Of a stretch of 47,150 nucleotides of DNA, positions 33,871 to 42,766 are shown in pieces (the stretch's first letter is position 1; each line of letters begins with the position of its first letter). Origin of the DNA: Faecalibacterium sp. An122 (lineage in GTDB: Bacteria > Bacillota > Clostridia > Oscillospirales > Ruminococcaceae); NCBI RefSeq assembly GCF_002160895.1, contig NZ_NFLL01000021.1, positions 1-47,150 on the forward strand. Reading direction: 5' to 3'. The notes under the pieces are model-generated. The model made no database searches, had not been told where the DNA came from, and saw only the letters and a program-made list of their open reading frames with translations. Made by a program: the position numbers and the translations under genes.

Positions 33871-35505
33871 ATGGCAAATTTCCAAGATAAAGTGGTGTAT
33901 CAGATTTACCCCAAGTCCTTTTGCGACACCGACGGCGACGGCCTGGGCGACCTGCCCGGCGTCACCGCCAAACTGGACTACCTGAAAGACCTGGGTGTGG
34001 ATTACCTGTGGCTGACCCCGTTTTTCCCCTCGCCCCAGCGGGACAACGGCTATGACGTGGCGGACTACCGGGCGGTAGACCCCCGGTTCGGCACCATGGA
34101 GGATCTGGAAACCCTCATCCGCGAGGCGGACAAGCGAGGCATCGGCCTGATGCTGGACATGGTGTTCAACCACACCTCCACCGACCACGAGTGGTTCCAG
34201 AAGGCCCTGGCCGGGTACAAGAAGTATCAGGATTACTACATCTTCAAGGACGGCACCCCCGACAAAATCCCCACCAACTGGGTGTCCAAGTTCGGCGGGC
34301 CGGCCTGGGAATACCTGCCCGGCCTGGGCAAGTGGTACCTGCACCTGTTCGACGTCAGCCAGGCCGACCTGAATTGGGAAAACCCGGCGGTGCGGGCCGA
34401 GCTGGCCGACATCCTGCGGTTCTGGCGGGAGAAGGGGATCAAGGGCTTCCGCTTCGACGTGGTGAACCTGATCTCCAAGCCCGAGGTCTTTGAGGACGAC
34501 CACGAGGGGGACGGGCGGCGGTTCTACACCGACGGCCGCAACGTCCACCGGTATTTGCAGGAACTGGTGGCCGCCGGCGGCATCGACGGGATGATTACGG
34601 TGGGTGAGATGTCCTCCACCAGCCTGGAAAACTGCATCGGCTACACCAACCCCGACCGCCACGAGCTGACCATGAGCTTCAGCTTCCACCACCTGAAGGT
34701 GGACTACAAGAACGGGGACAAGTGGTCCCTGATGCCCCCCGACCGGATGGCCCTGAAAAACCTGTTCACCCTCTGGCAGGAGGGGATGCAGGCGGGTCAC
34801 GGCTGGAACGCCCTTTTCTGGTGCAACCATGACCAGCCCCGGGCGGTGAGCCGCTTCGGCGACGAGGGCAAATACTGGAAGGAAAGCGCCAAGATGCTGG
34901 GCACCGCCACCCACATGATGCGGGGCACCCCCTACATCTACCAGGGCGAGGAAATCGGCATGACCAACGCCCACTACACCTCCATCGGCCAGTACCGGGA
35001 CGTGGAGAGCCTGAACTACTACCAGATTCTCCAGCAGCAGGGCAAGACCGCCGCCGAGGCCCTGGAGATCCTGGCCCAGCGCAGCCGGGACAACGGCCGC
35101 ACCCCCATGCAGTGGGACGGCACCGCCCACGCCGGTTTTACCACCGGCACCCCCTGGCTGGGGGAGGCGGACAACTATCCGGCCATCAACGCCGCCGCCC
35201 AGGTAAAGGACCCCGACTCGATTTTCAGCTACTACAAACAGCTGGTGGCCCTGCGCAAGCAGGAGCCGGTCATCAGCGGGGGACAGATCCAGTTCCTGTA
35301 CAAGGACGACCCCGACCTGCTGGCCTATCGCCGGTGGAATGAGGACACCCAGCTTCTGGTGGTCTGCAACCTCACCGGCCACGACGCCCCCGTGACCCTG
35401 CCCGAGGGCTGGGCCGGCGCCGGCCTGCTGCTGGGGAACTATCCCGACGGCGGCAGCCGCACCAGCCTGCGCCCCTATGAGTGCTGGGTGCTCAAGAAGG
35501 GCTGA
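33871..35505 (+). CDS. treC: Trehalose-6-phosphate hydrolase (alpha,alpha-phosphotrehalase)
   Basis: 544 residues, GH13 family. Starts VVYQIYPKSFCDTDGDGLGD. Catalytic residues: nucleophile Asp196 (GFRFDVVNL), acid Glu246 (TVGEMSS) and Asp321 (CNHDQPR). A C-terminal beta domain ends the protein. It splits trehalose-6-phosphate from TreP into glucose and glucose-6-phosphate in the cytosol. It shares the treP promoter and ends at the terminator 35553-35590. Confidence 0.95.
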   Translation: MANFQDKVVYQIYPKSFCDTDGDGLGDLPGVTAKLDYLKDLGVDYLWLTPFFPSPQRDNGYDVADYRAVDPRFGTMEDLETLIREADKRGIGLMLDMVFNHTSTDHEWFQKALAGYKKYQDYYIFKDGTPDKIPTNWVSKFGGPAWEYLPGLGKWYLHLFDVSQADLNWENPAVRAELADILRFWREKGIKGFRFDVVNLISKPEVFEDDHEGDGRRFYTDGRNVHRYLQELVAAGGIDGMITVGEMSSTSLENCIGYTNPDRHELTMSFSFHHLKVDYKNGDKWSLMPPDRMALKNLFTLWQEGMQAGHGWNALFWCNHDQPRAVSRFGDEGKYWKESAKMLGTATHMMRGTPYIYQGEEIGMTNAHYTSIGQYRDVESLNYYQILQQQGKTAAEALEILAQRSRDNGRTPMQWDGTAHAGFTTGTPWLGEADNYPAINAAAQVKDPDSIFSYYKQLVALRKQEPVISGGQIQFLYKDDPDLLAYRRWNEDTQLLVVCNLTGHDAPVTLPEGWAGAGLLLGNYPDGGSRTSLRPYECWVLKKG

Positions 35506-35552
35506 TTTTTTCCGACATTTTCACACGCAACCATAGAACGGACCATAAGCAG

Positions 35553-35590
35553 AAACCGGACCGGTGCACCGAGGCACTGGTCCGGTTTTT
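35553..35590 (+). terminator. Rho-independent terminator of treP-treC
   Basis: AAACCGGACCGGTGC pairs with GCACTGGTCCGGTTT (one mismatch) around a short loop and runs into TTTTT. Confidence 0.88.
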
Positions 35591-35606
35591 GCGTCCTTCA
35601 CTCAAC

Positions 35607-35788
35607 AAAAAAGTCCCGGCCGGACGACATGTGCGTACGGCCGGGACACCTACAGGGAAATTTGCCGCAGAGAGTGTGCGAGGCCGCAAGGCCGAGTGCG
35701 CGGTTCTGCGGCAAATTTTGTCCCCAGGGGGATATTAGGGGGAAGGAATTTCTGTCACGCGTATGCGTGCAGAAATGGGTTCCCCCTA
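35607..35788 (+). repeat. Dispersed structured repeat, family 4, long copy
   Basis: Three stem-loops in order: GTCCCGGCCG/CGGCCGGGAC; TTTGCCGCAG/CTGCGGCAAA enclosing a GGCC-GCAA-GGCC hairpin; and TTTCTG..CACGC-GTAT-GCGTG-CAGAAA flanked by AGGGGGAA and TTCCCCCT. The first 124 bp match 44328-44451 with one clear difference. An inverted, diverged full copy lies at 42553-42735. Short open frames across it are artefacts. Confidence 0.9.
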
Positions 35789-35789
35789 A

Positions 35790-35850
35790 AGCGTGTCGTT
35801 TTTCGACACGCTGCGGCGCTCCCGCCGGCGGGGCGCCGTTTTGGTTTTTT
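35790..35850 (+). terminator. Two hairpins between convergent tre and prpR-like genes
   Basis: AGCGTGTCG-TTTTT-CGACACGCT (35790-35812) is a perfect 9-bp stem. It is followed by CGGCGC..GCGCCG (35814-35838) with TTTTGGTTTTTT. This reads as a plus-strand terminator overlapping the end of the minus-strand regulator gene. Confidence 0.55.
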
Positions 35851-37654
35851 ATTGGGCGTCTTTTTTGTCCTTGGGGTTGAGGTAGCGCCAGAGGGTGGTG
35901 CGGCTGATGCCCAGCCGCTTGGCCGCCAGGGTCTGGTTGCCGCCCACCGCGTCCAGGGTCTGGTGGACGGCGTTGAGGATGATTTCATCCAGGGTGCCGC
36001 CGGCGGCCGCAGGGCTGGACGCCGGCACAAGACCCTCGCTGTGGCAGGCCCGGCGCTCCCGGGCCAGCACCTCCGCCACCACGCTGCCCCGGATATAGGC
36101 CGAGTCGGTGAGGGTGGCCAGCTCCTGCAGCACCTGCTTGAACTGGGTGTAGTTGTTGGGCCATTCGTAATGGAGCAGCTGCTCGGTGGCCCGGGGGTCA
36201 AAGCCGATGATCTGCTTGCCCAGTTCGGCGTTGAGGCTGCTGAGGTAGAGGCTGGCCAGGGAGGGCAGCTCGTCCCGGCGGCTGCGGAGGCTGGGCAGCT
36301 GCAAAGTCAGACAGCCCAGCTGGCTGCGCAGGGCCTGGACCGGCTCGGGCAGGGGCTGGCCGTCGGCGCACACCGCCGAAAACAACAGCCGCACCCGGCG
36401 GGACAGGTTGGTCTCGGCGGCCACCGCCAGCAGTTCCTGCTGGCAGGGCCGGGCCAGCTGTTCCAGATGCTGAAAGTACACGGTGCAGCTGCCCTCGTTC
36501 AGGGGGGAGGCGTAGTGGTTGAACAGGTACTCCCAGTTTTTCTCGGTCATCAGGCTGCAGTCCACCACCGCCAGGGGGCTGTTCACCCGGGGGCTGCGCA
36601 GGTACAGCGCCCGGGCAATCTGTTCCTTGCCGGTGCCCACCTCACCCAGGATCATCACCGGCTGGCGGGTGGGGGCGATGGCGTTGACCTGTTCCTCCAG
36701 CATCCCCATGGCCCCGCTGATGCTGTAAAAGCTGTGCATGAACTGCTGGGCCGCCTCGGCCTCGTCGAAAAACCGCAGCCCGTTCTTGCTGGACCGCAGG
36801 GGGATCTGGCTCTGCTGGCAGTGGAAGGTGTAGCACTGCTCCCATCCGGCCCGCACCCGGTGGGCCGTCACCCGGGTGAACTCGCCCCCTTCGGTGTGGA
36901 AAAACCGCAGGGGGGACGCCGGGGGAATGTCGGGGATTTTCCGCCGCAGCAGGGCCAGCAGGTTCTCGGTGGGGGTCTCCCGGGCGGCGTAGACCAGTTT
37001 GCCCTCGCTGTCCAGGACGATGGTGTTGCCGCTGCGGGTCCGGGCCACCCCCTCCAAAAGCAGGTTCTGCCGGCGCATCTGCCGGAACCGGTCGCTGATC
37101 TGCACCGCCTGTTCAAAGGCGTCGTGGAGGCTCTCCACCCCCGAGGTGATCAGAAAGGCATCGAAACCCTTCTGCCGGGCCAGGGTGTGGGTCACCATGT
37201 CGCTGACCACCATCTTGTAGCCGCCCTCCCGCAGCCGGTCCAGGGCACGGTTGGTCTCGTCCATGCCGTGGATGGTGATGATGTCCATATCCAGCCGCAG
37301 CAGGTCGCACAGGGTGTGGGCCGGCTGGGTGATGCTGGGGAATCCCACGATGGCGTACAGGTTGGAGTAGTTCTCCGCCATCTTGATGGCACGCAATACG
37401 TCGTACACCGACAGCTGAATCGAAATCACCGGCAGGTCGGTCACCTCCCGGATGCGGTCGGCGGTGCCGCCGCGGGAGATGATGACATCGTAGTTGTCCA
37501 GCGGCACGCTGCGCACAATGGCGGCGCCCGCCTCCAGGTCGCCGGTGTAGGCGTCCAGCTGTATGTTGGGGAACTCCTCCGCCACCCGCTCCATGGCGGT
37601 CTGCATCCCGTCGTAGGGCGCAATGCCCAGGATATGCGTGACCTGTCCTTCCAT
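35849..37654 (-). CDS. PrpR-type Fis-family regulator with degenerate AAA domain
   Basis: 601 residues from the ATG at 37654 (AAAGGAG 8 nt upstream). Domains: PrpR_N sensor (about 5-175; DNYDVIISRGGTADRIREV, then LPVISIQLSVYDVLRAI), a PAS-like part (about 190-300), an AAA sigma-54-interaction domain (about 325-520; Walker A GEVGTGKE) and a C-terminal HTH_8/Fis domain (GNQTLAAKRLGISRTTLWRY). The GAFTGA loop that contacts sigma-54 is missing, and the Walker B region reads CTVYFQHLEQL without the usual acidic pair. It may therefore work without sigma-54, as TyrR does. It is divergent from the sugar-acid operon at 37921 and probably controls it. Confidence 0.82.
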   Translation of the reverse strand: MEGQVTHILGIAPYDGMQTAMERVAEEFPNIQLDAYTGDLEAGAAIVRSVPLDNYDVIISRGGTADRIREVTDLPVISIQLSVYDVLRAIKMAENYSNLYAIVGFPSITQPAHTLCDLLRLDMDIITIHGMDETNRALDRLREGGYKMVVSDMVTHTLARQKGFDAFLITSGVESLHDAFEQAVQISDRFRQMRRQNLLLEGVARTRSGNTIVLDSEGKLVYAARETPTENLLALLRRKIPDIPPASPLRFFHTEGGEFTRVTAHRVRAGWEQCYTFHCQQSQIPLRSSKNGLRFFDEAEAAQQFMHSFYSISGAMGMLEEQVNAIAPTRQPVMILGEVGTGKEQIARALYLRSPRVNSPLAVVDCSLMTEKNWEYLFNHYASPLNEGSCTVYFQHLEQLARPCQQELLAVAAETNLSRRVRLLFSAVCADGQPLPEPVQALRSQLGCLTLQLPSLRSRRDELPSLASLYLSSLNAELGKQIIGFDPRATEQLLHYEWPNNYTQFKQVLQELATLTDSAYIRGSVVAEVLARERRACHSEGLVPASSPAAAGGTLDEIILNAVHQTLDAVGGNQTLAAKRLGISRTTLWRYLNPKDKKDAQ

Positions 37655-37673
37655 CAATGAAACTCCTTTTCTG

Positions 37674-37685
37674 TGCACTTGTGCA
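37674..37685. promoter_or_regulatory. Palindrome upstream of the PrpR-type regulator
   Basis: TGCAC-TT-GTGCA sits just upstream of the regulator's ribosome site and between the divergent genes. A weak minus-strand -10 (TACAAT) is near 37705. Possible autoregulatory site. Confidence 0.35.
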
Positions 37686-37920
37686 TCGTTCTGTATGTAT
37701 TGTAGCATTTCTGGACGAAAAAGAAAGGGCGGAGGGGACTGTTTTGTTCTGAAATGAAACAACTTACGGAGCGGCACGGTGAAAAAAGAAGGAAACTATT
37801 TCAAATTGTGACAGTTTTGGGATGGCTCAGATTGTACCCGAGGGTCGATCGTGGTAAGCTTAAACCACAGAGCGGGGGCGCCGGCCCGGCGCATCCCCCA
37901 ACAAGTTCCGGAGGTGGAGC

Positions 37921-39171
37921 ATGATCACGCTACTGATCGTTGCAGACGATTTCACCGGTGCGCTGGACACAGGCGTCCAGCTGGCGGGCTGCGGCGCCCG
38001 GACCCGGGTGGTGACCGATCCGGCCTTTTCCTTTGAAAAGGCCCAGGACGCCGAAGTCCTGGTGATCGACGCCGAAACCCGGCATCTGCCCCCCAGCCAG
38101 GCCGCCGGCATCGTGGGAGACATTGTGGCCCGGGCGGCAGCCCAGAAGGTGCCTTACATCTATAAAAAGACCGATTCCGCCCTGCGGGGCAACGTGGGGG
38201 CCGAGCTGGGGGCCATGCTGGCCGCCAGCGGGGAAAAGGCCCTGCCTTTCCTGCCCGCCTACCCCCAGATGAACCGCCTGACCCGGGGCGGCGTCCATTA
38301 CATCGAGGGGACGCCGGTGGCCCAGAGCGTGTTCGGGGTGGACCCCTTTGAGCCGGTGCGCCGGTCCCGGGTGGCGGATTTGATCGCCGCCCAGAGCAGC
38401 GTGACGGTCCACAGCGTCCCGGCCGACGCCCCCGTCCCGGCGGGGGAGGGAATCTACGTCTACGACGCGGAATCCCTGGAAGATCTGGAACAGGCCGGCC
38501 GCACCCTGATGGCCGCGGGCCGGCTGCATATTTCGGCGGGCTGCGCCGGGTTCGGCGCGGTGCTGCCGGGCCTGCTGGGCCTGGGACATCCCGAGCGGGT
38601 GGCCCGCCCCGAGCTGGACCGGCGGCTGCTGGTGGTCTGCGGCAGCGTCAACCCCATCACCCTGGCCCAGCTGGACCACGCCCAGCAGGCCGGCTTTGCC
38701 CGGCTGCGTCTGGCCCCCCGCCAGAAGCTTCAGCCCGGCTACTGGCACACCGGGGAAGGGGAGCAGGCCCTCCGCAAGATGGAGGAGGTCCTGAAAGACC
38801 ATCCCCTGTGCATCATCGACAGCAACGACGCCGGGGGCAACCAGCCTACCGCCGCCTACGCCGAGGACCTGGGCTGCAGCCTGGAAACCATGCGGGTGCG
38901 GATCGCCTCCAGCCTGGGAGACCTGGTGGCGGGATTGTTCCGCAGCCCCCATCTGGGCACGCTGCTGCTGACCGGCGGCGACACCCTCCTGCAATGTATG
39001 CGCTGCGCCGGGGTCACCGAGCTGGAACCGGTGTGTGAAATGGAAAAAGGCGTGGTGCTGGCCCGGTTCACCTGCGACGGCTGCACCCGCCACGTCATCA
39101 CCAAATCGGGAGGGTTTGGCCAGGCCACCCTCCTCACCGACCTGGCCGCCCGGCTGGCGGCCGGGGCCTGA
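37921..39171 (+). CDS. Four-carbon acid sugar kinase (D-threonate/D-erythronate kinase family)
   Basis: 416 residues; GGAGG lies 6 nt before the ATG. The N-terminal domain begins LLIVADDFTGALDTGVQLAG, the signature of the DUF1537/OtnK-DtnK family, followed by YKKTDSALRGNVGAELGAML. The C-terminal nucleotide domain carries LLLTGGDTLLQCM and ITKSGGFG. These kinases phosphorylate C4 sugar acids (D-threonate, D-erythronate, 3-oxo-tetronate) at O4. Together with the PdxA2-type dehydrogenase at 43204 this gives the known route C4 acid to 4-phosphate to DHAP. Which stereoisomer is used cannot be read here. First gene of the operon. Confidence 0.88.
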   Translation: MITLLIVADDFTGALDTGVQLAGCGARTRVVTDPAFSFEKAQDAEVLVIDAETRHLPPSQAAGIVGDIVARAAAQKVPYIYKKTDSALRGNVGAELGAMLAASGEKALPFLPAYPQMNRLTRGGVHYIEGTPVAQSVFGVDPFEPVRRSRVADLIAAQSSVTVHSVPADAPVPAGEGIYVYDAESLEDLEQAGRTLMAAGRLHISAGCAGFGAVLPGLLGLGHPERVARPELDRRLLVVCGSVNPITLAQLDHAQQAGFARLRLAPRQKLQPGYWHTGEGEQALRKMEEVLKDHPLCIIDSNDAGGNQPTAAYAEDLGCSLETMRVRIASSLGDLVAGLFRSPHLGTLLLTGGDTLLQCMRCAGVTELEPVCEMEKGVVLARFTCDGCTRHVITKSGGFGQATLLTDLAARLAAGA

Positions 39172-39213
39172 ACCTGCATCCCATCCACCCACACGAGAGA
39201 AAGGAAGAACACC

Positions 39214-40377
39214 ATGATCTATCCCAAACTGCCTGGCCTCACCTGGGACGGCACCCTGTATCAGAACGACGAAATGGGCACCGTGGAAGCCCTCCTGCCC
39301 AACGGCGGCTATCCCACCGCCCACGCTCCCGCCATGGTGGAGCTGCCCGACGGCGATCTGCTGTGCTGCTGGTTCGCGGGCACCTATGAGGGCAGCGCCG
39401 ACGTCCACATCATCTGCTCCCTGCTGCCCAAGGACGCCCCCGCCTGGCTGGAGCCGGTGGATATCTCGGGGGACCCCACCCGCAGCGAACAGAACCCCTC
39501 TCTGTTCTACGGCCCCGACGGGGCGGTCTGGGCCATGTACACCGCCCAGCTGGACCGCCAGGAGGGCAAGGACAATATGCAGTATACCGCCGTGGTCCGC
39601 TGCCAGAAGAGCTTTGACGGCGGCCGCACCTGGGGACCCTATGAGACGGTGTTCCCCGAGGAGGGCACCTTCTGCCGCCAGCCCATTCAGGTGCTGTCCA
39701 ACGGCCGGTGGATCTTCTCCAACTGGCTGTGCACCGACTCGGCCGAGGGCCTGTCGGGGGACCCCACCGCCTTCCGCATCTCGGACGACGGGGGCAAGAC
39801 CTGGCGGATGGTCATGATGCCGGGTAGCAACGGCCACGTGCACGCCAACGTCATCGAGCTGGAGCCGGGGCATCTGGTGGCCTTCATGCGCAACCGGGAG
39901 GCCTACCGCATCCACCGCAGCGAGTCCTTCGACTGGGGCGACACCTGGTCGGAGCCCAAGCCCACCCCGCTGCCCAACAACAATTCCAGCATCAGCGCGG
40001 TGAAGCTGGCCAGCGGCCGCATCGCCATCGCCTACAACCCCACCTGCACCCCCGACCCTCACCCCGGCAAGGCGGCATGGCCCGGCCTGCGGTGCCCGGT
40101 GGCGGTGGCCCTGTCCGAGGACGGGGGCCTGACCTTCCCCATCATTCGGTGGATGGAGCGGGGCGAGGGCTTCATGGGCGAGGAAAACCGCACCAACAAC
40201 AAACAGTATGAGTACCCCTACATCATGCAGGGCAAGGACGGCGCCATCCATCTGGCCTACGCCGCCCGCACCCGCCAGGGGGTCAAGTACGTCCGGTTCC
40301 GGGAGGAGGACGTGCTGGGCGCGCGCCGGGAGCGTGTGGGCCTGTACAACCCCACCGCCGCCCAGGGCACCAAGTGA
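39214..40377 (+). CDS. Sialidase-like BNR-repeat protein (putative glycoside hydrolase or lyase)
   Basis: 387 residues; AAAGGA precedes the ATG. The sequence has the six-bladed sialidase fold of the BNR_2 type: Asp-box-like turns (SFDGGRTWG, SDDGGKTWR, SFDWGDTWS, SEDGGLTF) and the motif HAPAMVELPDGDLLCCWFAG. No signal peptide is present, so it is cytosolic and probably acts on an imported oligosaccharide or glycoside. It lacks an obvious FRIP motif of true sialidases. It lies 42 bp after the kinase gene and 45 bp before the dehydrogenase gene. It could release the sugar acid that feeds the pathway; the substrate is unknown. Confidence 0.7.
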   Translation: MIYPKLPGLTWDGTLYQNDEMGTVEALLPNGGYPTAHAPAMVELPDGDLLCCWFAGTYEGSADVHIICSLLPKDAPAWLEPVDISGDPTRSEQNPSLFYGPDGAVWAMYTAQLDRQEGKDNMQYTAVVRCQKSFDGGRTWGPYETVFPEEGTFCRQPIQVLSNGRWIFSNWLCTDSAEGLSGDPTAFRISDDGGKTWRMVMMPGSNGHVHANVIELEPGHLVAFMRNREAYRIHRSESFDWGDTWSEPKPTPLPNNNSSISAVKLASGRIAIAYNPTCTPDPHPGKAAWPGLRCPVAVALSEDGGLTFPIIRWMERGEGFMGEENRTNNKQYEYPYIMQGKDGAIHLAYAARTRQGVKYVRFREEDVLGARRERVGLYNPTAAQGTK

Positions 40378-40422
40378 ATCCCACCCAAAAGGTTTTTTGA
40401 TACGAGAGGAGACTGAGAGGAT

Positions 40423-41589
40423 ATGCTGACCCAATACAATCTGAAAATGCCCCACGCCGTCTACGGCGGCGAAAACGCCATGGACAACATCACCGCCATC
40501 GTCAAGGCCCTGGGGGCCAAAAAGGTGGCTATGTTCACCGACAAAGGCATCGAGGGGGCGGGACTGTTCGCCCTGCCCGAGGATGCGGTGAAGGCCGCCG
40601 GGGTGGAGTACTACGTCCTGGACGAGCTGCCCCCCGAGCCCAGCTATATGGCGGTCCAGAAGCTGGTGGATGAGTTCAAGCACAGCGGGGCCGACCTGAT
40701 TGTGGCCTGCGGCGGCGGCAGCGTCATGGACGCCGCCAAGCTGGCCAGCGTCCTGGTCACCGACGACTACGGCGTCAAGGAGCTGCTGGACCATCCCGGC
40801 ATGGCCCAGAAGTGCGTGCCCATCGTCCTGATCCCCACCACCGCCGGCACCGGCGCCGAGGTCACCCCCAACGCCATCGTGGCCGTCCCCGAGAAGGAGC
40901 TGAAGGTGGGCATCGTCAACGAGCACATGATCGCCGACTACGTCATCCTGGACGCCCGGATGATCAAGAACCTGCCCCGGAAGATTGCCGCCGCCACCGG
41001 CGTGGACGCCCTGGCCCACTGCATTGAGTGCTTCACCAGCAACAAGGCCAACCCCTTCAGCGACCTGTACGCCCTGGAGGGCCTGGACCTGATCCTCAAC
41101 AACATCGAGGCCGCCTGCGACGACCCCGAGGCCATGACCGAGAAGAACCGGATGCAGATCGCCGCCTACTACGGCGGCCTGGCCATCACCGCCTCCGGCA
41201 CCACCGCCGTCCACGCCCTCAGCTACCCCCTGGGCGGCAAGTACCATATCGCCCACGGCGTCTCCAACGCCATCCTGCTGGCCCCCGTCATGCGGTTCAA
41301 TGCCCAGGACCCCGCCGTGCGGGAGCGGCTGGCCGTGGCCTACGACCACTGCTGCCACGAGGAAAAGACCTGCACCACCGTGGAGGAAAAGGCAGCCTGG
41401 ATCATCGCCCGCATCGAGCACATCGTCAAGCACCTGGACATCCCCACCAGCCTGAAGGAGTTCGGCGTCCCCGCCGAGGACCTGGAGGGCCTGGTCCAGG
41501 CCGGCATGCAGGTGCAGCGGCTGCTGGTGAACAATATGCGCACCATCACCCCCGACGACGCCCGCAAACTGTATCTGGAAGTCATGTGA
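40423..41589 (+). CDS. Iron-containing alcohol dehydrogenase
   Basis: 388 residues, group III (Fe) ADH. Coenzyme motif GGGSVMDAAK (97-106), PTTAGTGAEVT, and metal ligands Asp195, His199 (VDALAHCIE), His264 (VHALSYPL) and His278 (HIAHGVSN), with the spacing of the FucO/YqhD class. It interconverts an aldehyde or ketone and an alcohol with NAD(P)H. In this operon it may oxidise a sugar alcohol to the acid precursor or reduce the aldehyde from the aldolase step. AGGAG precedes the ATG. Confidence 0.9.
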   Translation: MLTQYNLKMPHAVYGGENAMDNITAIVKALGAKKVAMFTDKGIEGAGLFALPEDAVKAAGVEYYVLDELPPEPSYMAVQKLVDEFKHSGADLIVACGGGSVMDAAKLASVLVTDDYGVKELLDHPGMAQKCVPIVLIPTTAGTGAEVTPNAIVAVPEKELKVGIVNEHMIADYVILDARMIKNLPRKIAAATGVDALAHCIECFTSNKANPFSDLYALEGLDLILNNIEAACDDPEAMTEKNRMQIAAYYGGLAITASGTTAVHALSYPLGGKYHIAHGVSNAILLAPVMRFNAQDPAVRERLAVAYDHCCHEEKTCTTVEEKAAWIIARIEHIVKHLDIPTSLKEFGVPAEDLEGLVQAGMQVQRLLVNNMRTITPDDARKLYLEVM

Positions 41590-41634
41590 GCGCACCGCGC
41601 CCATCATTTTGCGATGTAAAAAGGAGAGACTACC

Positions 41635-42543
41635 ATGAAGGCTGTTGAAATCAAAGGCATCATCCCCCCGATCATTACCCCGATGAACGACGATGAATCC
41701 ATCAATGTGGCCGAGCTGCGGGCCCAGGTCAACCGCCAGATCGAGGGCGGCGTCCACGCCATCTTCTGCTTCGGCACCAACGGCGAGGGCTATATCCTGA
41801 ACGGCAAGGAGAAGGAACTGGTGCTGCGCACCGTCATCGAGGAGACCAACGGCCGGGTTCCCGTCTACGCCGGCACCGGCTGCATCTCCACCAAGGAGAC
41901 CATCGAGCAGAGCAGGATGGCCCAGGCCCTGGGCGCCGACGTGCTGTCCATCATCACCCCCAGCTTTGCCGCCGCCAGCCAGAACGAGCTGTATGAGCAT
42001 TACAAGGCGGTGGCCGAGGCGGTGGATATGCCCATCGTGCTGTACAACATCCCCGCCCGCACCGGCAACGCCCTGGCCCCCGCCACCGTGGCCCGTCTGG
42101 CCCAGATCGACAACATCGTGGGCGCCAAGGATTCCAGCGGCAACTTCGCCAACATCCTGGCCTACATCGACGCCGGCAACTCCAAGAAGAACGGCAAGTT
42201 CTCCACCCTGTCGGGCAACGACCAGCTGATCATCTGGAACCTGCTGGCCGGCGGCACCGGCGGCATCGCCGGCTGCGCCAACGTCTATCCCCACACCATG
42301 GCCTCCATCTACAACCTGTTCATGGAGGGCAAGATCGAGGAGGCCAAGGCCGCCAACGCCAGCATCGCATCCTTCCGCGCCTGCTTCAAGTACGGCAACC
42401 CCAACACCATCGTGAAAACCGCCGTGGCCATGCTGGGCTACAACGTGGGCAAGTGCCGCGCACCCTTCAACCAGGTGCCCGAGGAGGGCGTCAAGGCTCT
42501 GGAGAAGGTGCTGAAGGAGAACGCAGAGAAGGGCATGTGCTAA
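41635..42543 (+). CDS. DHDPS/N-acetylneuraminate lyase-family aldolase
   Basis: 302 residues; AAAAGGAG lies 10 nt upstream. Schiff-base Lys165 (IVGAKDSSGN), Tyr137 (VLYNIPARTG) and the substrate loop FGTNGEGY are intact, so it is an active class I pyruvate aldolase or dehydratase. The loop reads GTNGE rather than the GTTGE of most DapA proteins. With the catabolic neighbours this favours a 2-keto-3-deoxy acid aldolase over lysine synthesis. Sialic acid lyase is possible because a sialidase-like gene is in the operon, but no nanE, nanK or nanA partner set is present. Confidence 0.85.
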   Translation: MKAVEIKGIIPPIITPMNDDESINVAELRAQVNRQIEGGVHAIFCFGTNGEGYILNGKEKELVLRTVIEETNGRVPVYAGTGCISTKETIEQSRMAQALGADVLSIITPSFAAASQNELYEHYKAVAEAVDMPIVLYNIPARTGNALAPATVARLAQIDNIVGAKDSSGNFANILAYIDAGNSKKNGKFSTLSGNDQLIIWNLLAGGTGGIAGCANVYPHTMASIYNLFMEGKIEEAKAANASIASFRACFKYGNPNTIVKTAVAMLGYNVGKCRAPFNQVPEEGVKALEKVLKENAEKGMC

Positions 42544-42552
42544 GAGCACTCC

Positions 42553-42735
42553 AGGGGGGACCCATTTCTGCCTGCATGCGCAGGTCAGAAATGCTTCCCC
42601 CCTGGTATCCCCCTTTCCGACAAAATTTCCCGGCGAACCGCGCACTCGGCCTATGGCCTCGCACACTCCCGCCGGAAAATTTCCCTGTCGGTGTCCGGCC
42701 TCAGGCACATGTCCTTCGGCCGGACGGATTAAAAA
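42553..42735 (-). repeat. Dispersed structured repeat, family 4, inverted diverged copy
   Basis: Reverse-oriented relative of 35607-35788. The stems are kept but the bases differ: TTTCTG-CCTGC-ATGC-GCAGG-TCAGAAA, AAATTTCCCGGCG..CGCCGGAAAATTT around GGCC-TAT-GGCC, and GTCCGGCC..GGCCGGAC. It follows the aldolase stop by 9 bp. Confidence 0.85.
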
Positions 42736-42766
42736 TGGGGTGCCCGCTCCAACAGGCCCAATTTAA

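Noticed and set aside
32161-35382. Minus-strand open frame of about 1,073 codons
   Set aside because: Shadow of treP and treC on the opposite strand; composition biased and no motif.
35629-35880. Small open frames across the family 4 repeats (also 44240-44848)
   Set aside because: They follow repeat copies rather than genes and change frame between copies; the repeat keeps its base-pairing, not its protein.
41635-42543. dapA (lysine biosynthesis) for the aldolase gene
   Set aside because: The fold is right, but the loop reads GTNGE and the neighbours are all catabolic, so only the family is named.
37930-42708. Minus-strand open frame of about 1,592 codons
   Set aside because: It is antisense to four well-supported genes; its Gly/His/Gln/Val-rich product is the usual shadow of GC-rich coding sequence, and it has no ribosome site or domain.
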